A stretch of 64,000 nucleotides of DNA from Sphingopyxis sp. H115 (GTDB lineage: Bacteria > Pseudomonadota > Alphaproteobacteria > Sphingomonadales > Sphingomonadaceae). Numbering within the stretch: position 1 is the stretch's first letter; each line of letters starts with the position of its first letter. Below the pieces are notes generated by a model that was given only the letters and a program-made list of their open reading frames with translations, was not told the origin of the DNA and ran no database searches. The position numbers and the translations under genes were made by a program. Below, in pieces: positions 1 through 7,723 of the stretch. Location: the NCBI RefSeq assembly GCF_001468465.1, contig NZ_LNSA01000005.1, positions 124,001 to 188,000 of the forward strand, given 5' to 3'.

Positions 1-174
1 GCAGGTGCCGAAAGGGGCAGAAAGGACACGGACGGCACGGGGTATTTGCGGACGAAATCCGGGGCAATGCGGCGGTTCGCCGACCGGCTGGCGCCAGCCC
101 TCTTGCCAGTCCCGCCCACGCGCACTAGGGCAATTTTCAACATTCACGAACAGGTCAGAAAAAAGGAACTGTGC

Positions 175-411
175 ATGAGCGATTCGGCCGAAAAGGTTAA
201 AAAGATCGTCGTCGAACATCTGGGCGTCGAAGCCGACAAGGTTACCGAGGAAGCGAGCTTCATCGACGATCTGGGCGCCGACAGCCTCGACATCGTCGAA
301 CTGGTGATGGCGTTCGAAGAAGAATTCGGCGTCGAAATCCCCGACGATGCGGCGGAAAAGATCGCCACCGTCAAGGACGCGATCGACTATATCGAAGCGA
401 ACAAGGGCTGA
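175..411 (+). CDS. acpP: Acyl carrier protein AcpP
   Basis: Encodes a 78-residue acidic acyl carrier protein that holds growing fatty acyl chains on a phosphopantetheine arm during type II fatty acid synthesis in the cytoplasm. The arm attaches at Ser37 in the GADSLD motif, which is intact, and the length is normal for the family. The ATG at 175 is chosen because AAGGA lies at 163-167; the reading frame is open further upstream but that part resembles no ACP. The condensing enzyme fabF follows about 180 bp downstream, the usual acpP-fabF order. Identification is secure. Confidence 0.98.
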   Translation: MSDSAEKVKKIVVEHLGVEADKVTEEASFIDDLGADSLDIVELVMAFEEEFGVEIPDDAAEKIATVKDAIDYIEANKG

Positions 412-418
412 TCGAGCC

Positions 419-512
419 CGTCCGGCGTTGCCGGACGCGGCGGCGACGCCGTCAATGCGTTTCCGGCTTCCCGGTCCATGGCCCCGCGCCCTGTGACCGG
501 GGAGCTTTTTTT
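419..512 (+). terminator. Hairpins between acpP and fabF
   Basis: A hairpin of 8 bp (CGTCCGGC, loop GTT, GCCGGACG, 419-437) directly follows acpP. A weaker CCCCG/CGGGG stem (482-502) precedes a run of seven T at 506-512. Together they could give partial termination after the highly expressed acpP. The second stem is short, so the call is tentative. Confidence 0.4.
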
Positions 513-592
513 ATGCGCGATGTTTCTCTAGAAGCGCGCCGAGCGAATTGATGCGGGTCGCTGCGGGGGCAGGGCCGATGAAAGGAATGATT

Positions 593-1855
593 ATGCGCCG
601 GGTTGTGGTGACGGGTCTGGGTTTGGTGACGCCGCTGGGCGGCGATGTCGAAACCAGCTGGAAGAATCTGATCGCGGGCAAATCGGGCGCCGGCACGATC
701 ACCCATTTCGACGCGTCGGACCAGAAATGTACCATCGCGTGCGAAGTCAAAGGGCCTGATCACGAATATGGTTTCGATCCGGGCAAGCGCGTCGACCACA
801 AGGTCCAGCGCCAGGTCGACCCCTTCATCATCTTTGGTATCGACGCCGCGGGACAGGCGCTCGAAGACGCCGGCCTGACCGACATGCCCGAGGAATTGAA
901 GGTGCGCGCCGGCTGCTCGATCGGCTCGGGCATCGGCGGGCTGCCGGGCATCGAGAGCGAAAGCCTGCTGCTCGCCGAAAAGGGCCCGGGCCGCGTGTCG
1001 CCGCACTTCGTCCACGGCCGTCTGATCAACCTCATTTCGGGGCAGGTCAGCATCAAATATGGCCTGAAGGGCCCGAACCACGCCGTCGTCACCGCCTGCT
1101 CGACCGGCGCGCACTCGATCGGCGACGCGGCGCGGATGATCCGCGACGACGACGCCGACATCATGCTCGCGGGCGGCGCCGAGGCGACGATCTGCCCGAT
1201 CGGCATCGCGGGCTTCGCGCAGGCGCGCGCGCTCAACATGACCTACAACGACCGCCCCGAACAGGCGAGCCGCCCCTATGACAAGGACCGCGACGGCTTT
1301 GTGATGGGCGAGGGCGCGGGCGTCGTCGTGCTCGAGGAATATGAGCATGCCAAGGCGCGCGGCGCGAAAATCTACGCCGAGGTTGTCGGCTATGGCCTGT
1401 CGGGCGATGCCTATCATGTCACCGCGCCCGATCCCGAAATGGACGGCGCCTTCCGCTCGATGAGCGCCGCGCTCAAGAAGGCGGGCATGACCCCCGCCGA
1501 CATCGACTATATCAACGCGCACGGCACCTCGACGATGGCCGATACGATCGAACTCGGCGCGGTGAAGCGGTTGTTCGGCGACGCGATGGCCAATGTCTCG
1601 ATGAGCTCGACCAAGTCGGCGATCGGCCACCTGCTCGGCGGCGCGGGCGCGGTCGAGACGATCTTCTGCATCCTCGCGATCCGCGACCAGATCGTGCCCC
1701 CGACGCTCAATCTCGACAACCCCGACGAGGGCACCGAGGGCGCCGACCTGGTTCCCAAGGTCGCGAAGAAGCGCAAGGTCAAGGCCGCGCTCAACAACAG
1801 CTTCGGTTTCGGCGGCACCAACGCCAGCCTGATCGTCAAGGCGGTCGAGGACTGA
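593..1855 (+). CDS. fabF: 3-oxoacyl-ACP synthase II FabF
   Basis: Beta-ketoacyl-ACP synthase II condenses malonyl-ACP with acyl-ACP, the elongation step of fatty acid synthesis. The 420-residue protein has the full Cys-His-His set: Cys169 in TACSTGAHS, His310 in NAHGTST and His346 in KSAIGHLLGG, with the Lys at 341. The glycine-rich C-terminal NNSFGFGGTN is present. The frame offers several starts; the ATG at 593 gives the standard MRRVVVTG beginning and has AAAGGA at 581-586. It lies downstream of acpP and upstream of mltG, a common alphaproteobacterial order. Confidence 0.97.
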   Translation: MRRVVVTGLGLVTPLGGDVETSWKNLIAGKSGAGTITHFDASDQKCTIACEVKGPDHEYGFDPGKRVDHKVQRQVDPFIIFGIDAAGQALEDAGLTDMPEELKVRAGCSIGSGIGGLPGIESESLLLAEKGPGRVSPHFVHGRLINLISGQVSIKYGLKGPNHAVVTACSTGAHSIGDAARMIRDDDADIMLAGGAEATICPIGIAGFAQARALNMTYNDRPEQASRPYDKDRDGFVMGEGAGVVVLEEYEHAKARGAKIYAEVVGYGLSGDAYHVTAPDPEMDGAFRSMSAALKKAGMTPADIDYINAHGTSTMADTIELGAVKRLFGDAMANVSMSSTKSAIGHLLGGAGAVETIFCILAIRDQIVPPTLNLDNPDEGTEGADLVPKVAKKRKVKAALNNSFGFGGTNASLIVKAVED

Positions 1856-1863
1856 CCGTTCAA

Positions 1864-1894
1864 ATCCTCCCTGTGGCAAAGCCATGGGGAGGAT
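1864..1894 (+). terminator. Hairpin after fabF
   Basis: A 14-bp stem (1864-1877 with 1881-1894, two G-U pairs, loop AAA) starts nine bases after the fabF stop. There is no clean T-run; a pyrimidine-rich stretch follows. It probably acts as a terminator or a 3'-end stabiliser. Confidence 0.55.
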
Positions 1895-1956
1895 CTAATC
1901 CCTCTTTCCTACATTGCGCGGCCATGCTCTAGCAGCAGGGAGTTCGCCGAGGCTTC

Positions 1957-2017
1957 GCTTAAAGCCACAAAGGACACAGTCCGGCCCGGCGCACGCGGGT
2001 CTTTTGTGGCTTTAAGC
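1957..2017. repeat. 19-bp inverted repeat upstream of mltG
   Basis: Arms at 1957-1975 and 1999-2017 are complementary over 19 bp with a single mismatch, separated by 23 bp. The repeat sits between the fabF terminator and the mltG start (2045). It could be a terminator, an operator or a small repeat element; there is no T-run. Confidence 0.6.
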
Positions 2018-2044
2018 TGGGCCAATGACTGACGGGAGAATCCG

Positions 2045-2986
2045 GTGCATCCGTTTCGCTGGCTGACGATCGCGATCTTTGCGCTGCTGCTCGCTGCCTG
2101 TTCCCCCGGCGCGCCGAAGGATGCCGAAGTCGTCATCCCGCAAGGCGCGAGCATCGCCAAAGCAGGCGAGATCCTGGAGGAAGCGGGGCTCGTCTCGGCC
2201 TCGAGTTTCCGCAATCAGGCGCGTTTCTTCGGCTCGGACGATCCGATCAAGCCCGGCGAGTATAAAATTGAAAAGGGGATGGACGCGGGCGACATCCTCG
2301 CGTTGTTCCAGTCGGGCAAGACGATCCAGCGGCTCGTGGTGATACCCGAAGGCATGCCGTCGATCATGGTGTGGGAACGGCTGATGGCCGAAAAACGGCT
2401 GAAGGGCGAAATTCCAGTTCCCGCCGAGGGCAGCATCCTGCCCGACTCCTATGCCTTCACGACCGGCGAGAGCCGCGCCGCGGTGGTGAAGCGGATGCAG
2501 GCGGCGATGGACAAGGCGTTCGCCGAACTCTGGGCCAAACGCACCCCGCGCGCCGCGGTGAAGGACCGCAACGAAGCGATCACGCTCGCGTCGATCGTCG
2601 AGAAGGAAACCGCCGTCGCGGCCGAACGCCGGACCGTCGCGGGGGTCTATACCAACCGGCTCGGCGTCGGGATGCGGCTCCAGGCCGATCCGACGATCAT
2701 CTATCCGATCACCAAGGGCAAGCCGCTCGGCCGCCGTATCTTGCGTTCCGAAATCCAGGCGGTGAACGGCTACAACACCTACAGCATGGCCGGGCTGCCC
2801 AAGGGGCCGATCGCCAATCCGGGCAAGGCGTCGATCGCCGCCGTGCTCGATCCAGAGGCGAACGATTATCTCTTCTTCGTTGCCAAGGGCGACGGCAGCC
2901 ATGTCTTTTCGCGCACGCTATCCGAACATAATGCCAATGTGCAGAAATGGTATGCGCTTCGCCGCGAGCGGGGGGAGATGGAGTAG
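2045..2986 (+). CDS. mltG: Endolytic murein transglycosylase MltG
   Basis: MltG cleaves nascent glycan strands within the chain and so terminates peptidoglycan synthesis at the inner membrane. The 313-residue protein carries the YceG signature, with the catalytic Glu region LASIVEKET (residues 181-189) and the C-terminal GLPKGPIANPGKASI. The GTG at 2045 has GGGAGA about 7 bases upstream. Odd point: the N-terminus reads LLLAACSPG, a good lipobox with Cys19, where most MltG proteins have a plain transmembrane helix. It may therefore be lipid-anchored, or the hydrophobic segment may simply act as an uncleaved anchor. Confidence 0.93.
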   Translation: MHPFRWLTIAIFALLLAACSPGAPKDAEVVIPQGASIAKAGEILEEAGLVSASSFRNQARFFGSDDPIKPGEYKIEKGMDAGDILALFQSGKTIQRLVVIPEGMPSIMVWERLMAEKRLKGEIPVPAEGSILPDSYAFTTGESRAAVVKRMQAAMDKAFAELWAKRTPRAAVKDRNEAITLASIVEKETAVAAERRTVAGVYTNRLGVGMRLQADPTIIYPITKGKPLGRRILRSEIQAVNGYNTYSMAGLPKGPIANPGKASIAAVLDPEANDYLFFVAKGDGSHVFSRTLSEHNANVQKWYALRRERGEME

Positions 2987-3020
2987 CAACCGCGCCTGGG
3001 AAGTCAGAAGGAGGACGCCG

Positions 3021-4157
3021 ATGCGCCGATTGTTGGGATTGTCCGCCGCCGCGCTCGCGCTTGCCGCCTGCATGAGCGGCGGCGGGGCGGCCGAGAAGGA
3101 CGCGGCCGACGTCCGCATCGAACAGGGCCCCGGGCTCGGCGCGCCGCGCGCGACGCACCAGCTGGTCGCCGTGGGCAGCGACACTCTGCTCGCCATCGGC
3201 GGCTGCGTCGAATCGGGCTGCGAGGCTGGCCCCGCCAGCGCGACGGTCGATATTATCGCGGTGCCGGGCATGAAGGTAATTGCGACCGGACGCCTGCTCG
3301 CGCCGCGAATCCAGCCTTCGGCGGTGGCGTTGCCCGGCGGCAAGGCGCTGATCCTCGGCGGCTGGGTCGACGGGCGCGTGAGCGCCGCGACCGAAATCTT
3401 CGAGCCCGCCACCGGCCGCTCGGTGGCGGGGCCGGCGTTGGCGGTACCGCGCAACGCGCCGACCGTCGTCACATTGACCGACGGGCGCATCCTGATCGCT
3501 GGGGGATATGACGGCAAGGACGTGCGCGCCGACGCCGAAATCTTCGATCCGGCGACGGGCCGGTTGACGCGCACGGGATCGCTCGCCGCCGCGCGCAGCG
3601 GCGCGACGGGAACCTTGCTCGCCGACGGCCGGGTGCTGATCGTCGGCGGCGGCCGCCCCGACCGCGAACCGCGGCGCGCGCTCGCGAGCGCCGAGATTTT
3701 CGACCCCGCGAGCGGGCGCTTTGCCGCAGCGGGCAGTCTTGCGCAGGGGCGCTACAAGCATGGTGCGGTGCGGCTCGCCGATGGCGATGTGCTGATCGTA
3801 GGGGGCTCGGACATCCGCGACTACGGGGGCAAGCTGCGCTCGGTCGAACGTTACGACGTTGCTGCGGGACGCTTCGTCCCCGCCGGCAATCTCGCCGATC
3901 CGCGCTTCAAGATCGCCGACGGGCTGTTGCTGCTCCCCGGGGGGCGCGTCCTCGTCGCGGCGGGCGACACCGCGCCCGAGATTTTCGATATCGCCAGCGG
4001 TACTGGCCGCCGGATCGACTACGACCTCGGTGGCCAGTGGAATTATATGACGCTCGTGCGCGCCGACGCGCGCACCGCGTTGCTCGCCGGCGGCTATCGC
4101 GAGGGGCGCATCGAGCCCAGCGCGCAAAGCTGGATCGTCCATCTGCCGAAGGGGTGA
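3021..4157 (+). CDS. Kelch-repeat lipoprotein
   Basis: A 378-residue predicted lipoprotein with an N-terminal signal ending in the lipobox LALAACMSGG. The rest is built from kelch-type blade repeats; recurring units such as ALILGGWVDG, ILIAGGYDG and VLIVGGG, each followed by an E-I-F-(E/D)-P-A-(T/S)-G-R segment, indicate a beta-propeller. No enzyme residues stand out. The start at 3021 has AAGGAGG at 3008-3014. It follows mltG by 35 bp and precedes the hydrolase by 5 bp, so it may be co-transcribed with both. Its role is unknown; such propellers usually bind proteins or sugars in the cell envelope. Confidence 0.8.
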   Translation: MRRLLGLSAAALALAACMSGGGAAEKDAADVRIEQGPGLGAPRATHQLVAVGSDTLLAIGGCVESGCEAGPASATVDIIAVPGMKVIATGRLLAPRIQPSAVALPGGKALILGGWVDGRVSAATEIFEPATGRSVAGPALAVPRNAPTVVTLTDGRILIAGGYDGKDVRADAEIFDPATGRLTRTGSLAAARSGATGTLLADGRVLIVGGGRPDREPRRALASAEIFDPASGRFAAAGSLAQGRYKHGAVRLADGDVLIVGGSDIRDYGGKLRSVERYDVAAGRFVPAGNLADPRFKIADGLLLLPGGRVLVAAGDTAPEIFDIASGTGRRIDYDLGGQWNYMTLVRADARTALLAGGYREGRIEPSAQSWIVHLPKG

Positions 4158-4162
4158 AGGTC

Positions 4163-4915
4163 ATGACCACTGCGAAGCTGTTCATCCATGGTGTCCCCGA
4201 CAGCCCGTTGATCTGGGAGCCGCTGCTGGCTGCGCTCGACCTTGGCGACACGCCCGTCGCGGTCCCCGCGCTTCCCGGCTTCACCGGCCCGCTCCCCGCG
4301 GGCTTTCCGGCGACTAAGGAAGCCTATGCCGACTGGGCGGTGGGACAGGCCGAAGCCTTGTTCGCCGCGCACGGCCGGGTCGACATCGTCGGCCACGACT
4401 GGGGCGCGTTGATCGCACAGCGCGTGGCGATGCTGCGTCCCGACCTGATCCGCAGCTGGGCGATTTCGAATGCGGTGATCGAACCTGACTATCGCGGGCA
4501 CCGCATCGCGCGCATCTGGAACACCCCCGTGCTCGGCGAAATCTTCATGGCGCTGAGCAAGGCCGACAAGCTCGTCGACGGGCTCGCCGCGCAAGGGATG
4601 CCCGCCGACATCGCACGCGAAGAGGCGGAGCAATGGAAGAGCAGGGACAAGCGCCGCGCGATCCTCAAGCTCTATCGTTCGGCAAAGGGGCTGAGCTTCG
4701 CACAGGACTGGGCGCTCGATATCCCGAAACTGCCCGCGAACGGCGCGCTGATCTGGGGCGAGGGCGATCCCTATGTCGCGCTGGCGGTTGCGCAGCGCTA
4801 TGCCACGAGCACCGGTACGCCGCTGACGGTGATCGAAGCGGCGGGGCATTGGGCGATTGCCGAGCGCCCGCAAGCGGTCGCCGCGGCGCTCCATAGCTTC
4901 TGGAACGGCCTGTAA
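4163..4915 (+). CDS. Alpha/beta-fold hydrolase
   Basis: A 250-residue alpha/beta-hydrolase. The nucleophile elbow reads GHDWGA with Asp79 in place of the usual Ser, as in haloalkane dehalogenases and epoxide hydrolases. The oxyanion-loop HGVP is at residues 9-12 and the catalytic His lies in AAGHWAIAERP near the C-terminus. This makes hydrolysis of an epoxide, halide or similar electrophile more likely than simple ester cleavage. The substrate cannot be read from sequence. The ATG at 4163 follows the kelch gene by 5 bp, indicating one transcript. Confidence 0.82.
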   Translation: MTTAKLFIHGVPDSPLIWEPLLAALDLGDTPVAVPALPGFTGPLPAGFPATKEAYADWAVGQAEALFAAHGRVDIVGHDWGALIAQRVAMLRPDLIRSWAISNAVIEPDYRGHRIARIWNTPVLGEIFMALSKADKLVDGLAAQGMPADIAREEAEQWKSRDKRRAILKLYRSAKGLSFAQDWALDIPKLPANGALIWGEGDPYVALAVAQRYATSTGTPLTVIEAAGHWAIAERPQAVAAALHSFWNGL

Positions 4916-4936
4916 AGCGACGATAATATTATTTCA

Positions 4937-4964
4937 TCGTTTTGAACGATTATTGTGACACAAT
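4937..4964. promoter_or_regulatory. Two adjacent palindromes, probable promoter/operator
   Basis: In an AT-rich stretch before the 2H phosphoesterase gene lie TCGTT-TTG-AACGA (4937-4949) and the perfect 13-bp palindrome ATTGTGACACAAT (4952-4964). TTGAAC at 4942-4947 could be a -35 element. This looks like a regulated promoter for the next gene; the regulator is unknown. Confidence 0.45.
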
Positions 4965-5025
4965 AAATCGATTGGATTGCCGGGCCGGCCGGGTCCATTC
5001 GTTGGCTATCGAGAAAGGGCGTCCC

Positions 5026-5631
5026 ATGGACGATGGCAAACCTCCCCCTGAATTGCCTCGCCCATCCCTTTCCGAAGCAGATGGCCCGGGCTTCTCCCCT
5101 CCCTACCGGACCACTGGCGCCGTGCCCATCATCGTCACCGCGACGATGGGCGCGGCGGACCAGCGCCTTTTCGACGCGCTGCGCAGCGCGCATTTCCCGC
5201 CTGATCGCAATCATCTTGCGGCACATATCACGCTTTTCCACCAGTTGCCGCCATCGGGCCTCGACGAACTGGAACGGCTGGTGCGCAGCATCGCGGCCGA
5301 TACGCCGCCGCCCGCCGCGATGCTGCGTGAAGTCTATTCGCTAGGGCGGGGTGTCGCCTTTCGAGTCGAGAGCCCCGAATTGCTCGCCATCCGCGACCGC
5401 ATCGCCGATCGCTTCGCCGGAATGCTGACCGCGCAGGACCGGGGGACGCCGCGCCTCCATGTTACGGTCCAGAACAAGGTTCCCCCGGCAGAAGCGCGTG
5501 CGCTGCTTGCCGAACTGGCGTCCGGTTTCCGCCCGCGTCCGCTCGCGATCGTGGGCCTCGCGGCGCACCATTATCGTGGCGGCCCGTGGGAACCCGCCTT
5601 CGCGCACAGTTTTCGCGCGACGCGCAGATGA
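5026..5631 (+). CDS. 2'-5' RNA ligase / 2H phosphoesterase family protein
   Basis: A 201-residue member of the 2H phosphoesterase superfamily. It has the two diagnostic H-x-T motifs, HITLF and LHVTVQNK, that form the active site for 2',3'-cyclic phosphate chemistry on RNA ends. Bacterial members are called ThpR or 2'-5' RNA ligase, but their physiological substrate is often unknown. The ATG at 5026 is preferred because GAGAAAGGG lies six bases upstream; a longer frame begins at 4942. It is the last backbone gene before the tRNA and the ICE. Confidence 0.85.
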   Translation: MDDGKPPPELPRPSLSEADGPGFSPPYRTTGAVPIIVTATMGAADQRLFDALRSAHFPPDRNHLAAHITLFHQLPPSGLDELERLVRSIAADTPPPAAMLREVYSLGRGVAFRVESPELLAIRDRIADRFAGMLTAQDRGTPRLHVTVQNKVPPAEARALLAELASGFRPRPLAIVGLAAHHYRGGPWEPAFAHSFRATRR

Positions 5632-5692
5632 TATTGACCGGCGCGATGAGCCTGCCTATAGGCGCTGCTCGTCCGATACGGCGGCCTTTCGG

Positions 5693-5769
5693 GGCGGAGT
5701 AGCTCAGCAGGTTAGAGCAGCGGAATCATAATCCGCGTGTCGGGGGTTCGAGTCCCTCCTCCGCTACCA
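5693..5769 (+). tRNA. tRNA-Met (anticodon CAT), ICE integration site
   Basis: A complete 77-nt tRNA with encoded CCA. The acceptor stem GGCGGAG pairs with CTCCGCT, the D arm is GCTC/GAGC, the anticodon stem is GCGGA/TCCGC with loop ATCATAA, and the T loop is TTCGAGT. The anticodon is CAT. It lacks initiator features and looks unlike tRNA-Ile2, so elongator tRNA-Met is the best call. Its 3' end, TCCCTCCTCCGCTACCA, is the attachment site of the element that follows; insertion has left the tRNA intact. Confidence 0.92.
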
Positions 5770-5770
5770 A
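5753..5770 (+). repeat. attL of the ICE (18-bp core in tRNA 3' end)
   Basis: The 18 bases here, ending in CCGCTACCAA, recur exactly at 56220-56237. The integrase gene begins about 190 bp inward. This is the arrangement expected for P4-type integrases using a tRNA 3' end. Confidence 0.88.
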
Positions 5771-5959
5771 CCCGGATTGTCCACCAGTGACCCACTGAGG
5801 CCACTGGCAGACATTTTTCGAGGAAAATCAAATATTTTTCGCGTCCCGTTGCGTACGCCGGCGTCCCGGTGCGACCGGCTGCGGCCACCCACGGCGATTT
5901 GGATTGGGGGTATTTTGGGGGTATTTTTCGGCTGTCCCCAAAACAGGCGATACCCCCAG

Positions 5960-7285
5960 ATGGCTTTGAAAGAACTTGAGGTCAAATACGCCACCAAGCG
6001 GCAGCGCCCCTACAAGCTGTCCGATGGAGAAGGCCTGCACCTGCTCGTCCAGCCGAACGGATCGAAGCTCTGGCGCCTGAAATACCGCTTCGACGGCAAG
6101 GAAAAACTGCTGAGCTTCGGCAAATATCCGACCGTCACGCTGGCGATCGCCCGCGAGAAGCGGACCGAAGCCAAGCGGCTGCTCGATCAGGGTGAGGACC
6201 CCGCCGAGGCCAGGAAGCGGGCGAAGAAGCAGAGGGCCGCGCTCAAGCTGTTCGAAGAGATTGCGCGGGCCTGGCACGCCAATCGTATTGAAGGGCTGGA
6301 CTCGGCCCATGCCCTGCGCGTCATCAACCGGATGGAGCGCGACGTCTTTCCGGTCATCGGGAAGCGTCCGATCACGGAAATCGACCCGCCCGAGATTCTC
6401 GAGATGATCCGCGCGGTCGAAGCGCGCGGCGCCCTCGATATCGCCCGTCGCCTCAAGCAGAACGTCAGCCAGATCTATCGCTTCGCGATCGCGAGCGGCT
6501 GGGCGACCATCGATCCGACGCTCGGCCTCAACGATGCGCTCAAGCCCAAGCCGCCCGTCAGGCACATGGCGCGCGTGCCGCTCGCGGAGTTTCCGAAGCT
6601 GGTGCGAGCGATCTTCGCCTATGACGGCGAGGACACGCCGCGCCGCCGCGAGATCACCCGTGACGCGCTGCTGTTCACCTTGCTCACATGGGTCCGAACC
6701 AGCGAAACCCGCTTCGCGGCCAGGGACGAGTTCGAGGATCTCTATGGACCGAACCCGCTATGGCGTCTGTCGCCGGAGCGCATGAAGATGGAACGTGAGC
6801 ATCTTGTTCCGCTGTCCCGCCAGGCCGCAATGATCGTTCAGCGCCGCTTGCAGGCGACGAACGATGCGTTCCTCTTTCCCGGAGCCAAGCCTGGAAAGTC
6901 TATTTCCGAGAACACCATGATCTATGCCTGTTATCGGATGGGGTATCTCCATCGGCAGACGGTACATGGGTTTAGGGGGCTCGGCTCGACCTGGGCGAAC
7001 GAAGCCGAACGCTACAAGCCGGATTGGATCGAGATGGCGCTCGCTCACGAGGACGAGGATGAGGTGCGCGGCGCTTACAACAGTGCGCTCTATCTCACAC
7101 CGCGAAGGCGGATGCTCCAAGACTGGGCCGACGTGATCGACGCGGCAACCGCAGTGTCGAATGTCGAGAAGAATCCTATCGAGTTCTCACAATTCATGCG
7201 CTGTTCCGCTCCCATCCAGCACCTGCCACCAAGCGACCAGAGACAGCCGTATTGGCAACGCCCCCTTCGGGCGGCTTCGCGATGA
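5960..7285 (+). CDS. int: Tyrosine site-specific integrase (P4/CP4-57 type)
   Basis: A 441-residue tyrosine recombinase that would integrate and excise the ICE at tRNA-Met. It has the N-terminal arm-binding DUF4102-like domain (residues 1-90, starting MALKELEVKY) followed by the core-binding and catalytic domains. Catalytic residues visible are Arg246 in VRTSE, His336 and Arg339 in HGFR, His363, and Tyr373 in GAYNSALYL. The ATG at 5960 is chosen by alignment with the family and with the truncated copy at 56428; the frame is open upstream to 5777 through att DNA. No strong ribosome site is seen. A second, truncated copy of its 5' end flanks the ICE on the right. Confidence 0.94.
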   Translation: MALKELEVKYATKRQRPYKLSDGEGLHLLVQPNGSKLWRLKYRFDGKEKLLSFGKYPTVTLAIAREKRTEAKRLLDQGEDPAEARKRAKKQRAALKLFEEIARAWHANRIEGLDSAHALRVINRMERDVFPVIGKRPITEIDPPEILEMIRAVEARGALDIARRLKQNVSQIYRFAIASGWATIDPTLGLNDALKPKPPVRHMARVPLAEFPKLVRAIFAYDGEDTPRRREITRDALLFTLLTWVRTSETRFAARDEFEDLYGPNPLWRLSPERMKMEREHLVPLSRQAAMIVQRRLQATNDAFLFPGAKPGKSISENTMIYACYRMGYLHRQTVHGFRGLGSTWANEAERYKPDWIEMALAHEDEDEVRGAYNSALYLTPRRRMLQDWADVIDAATAVSNVEKNPIEFSQFMRCSAPIQHLPPSDQRQPYWQRPLRAASR

Positions 7286-7636
7286 GCCTCAAAAGTCAGA
7301 GCCGCCGATTTAGAGGCGCGGTTTTCTGCCATAGTTGTTAGAAATATCAGCTACTTAGATGCATCCGCGAATAGTAGAATGAACTCCAAGAAACCGTATC
7401 TCACTACATCTCATCATAGCTGATTCCCCTTGCAACTCGACAAGGGAAACCGCCGGGACCGCCAATTACGCCGATACATCGTCTGGAAGGGCTCGATTGG
7501 GGCGAGCAGAACGCGCGCATCCGTCCCGATGGACGCGCTCAGCGTGACTAATTCAATGAAATATATGGGGTTATTTGCGTCGCCACGAAGCGTCAGCGGT
7601 GCAGGCTCATCAGTCCTTAATCAATGAGTGGGAGGA
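7286..7636. other. Non-coding stretch between integrase and catabolic cassette
   Basis: About 350 bp with no convincing gene, tRNA or clear hairpin. It is visibly richer in A and T than the flanking DNA. It probably holds the promoter of the TonB-dependent receptor gene and marks the junction between ICE core and cargo. Confidence 0.5.
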
Positions 7637-7669
7637 ATAGTTCGCCAACAAATTGAATTGGACGATGAG
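7635..7669 (+). promoter_or_regulatory. Shared cassette motif, copy A (upstream of receptor 1)
   Basis: GGAATAGTTC followed 13 bases later by ATTGAATTGGACGA (7652-7665). The same two blocks with the same spacing occur at 19795-19826 before receptor 2, and a diverged copy lies next to the lysR gene. AATTGAATT is a short palindrome. The likeliest role is a LysR-family binding site or a shared promoter. Confidence 0.6.
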
Positions 7670-7723
7670 CCCCAAGGCGCGGCAAATGGCGCCAAATCAA
7701 AAAATGCCGTGGGGAGGACAGTC

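Noticed and set aside
452..1885. A 477-codon minus-strand frame across fabF
   Set aside because: Shadow of fabF; no domain and no ribosome site.
5777..5959. Integrase start at the upstream TTG (5777)
   Set aside because: The extra 61 codons are att-proximal DNA, and the remnant copy at 56428 aligns from the internal ATG.
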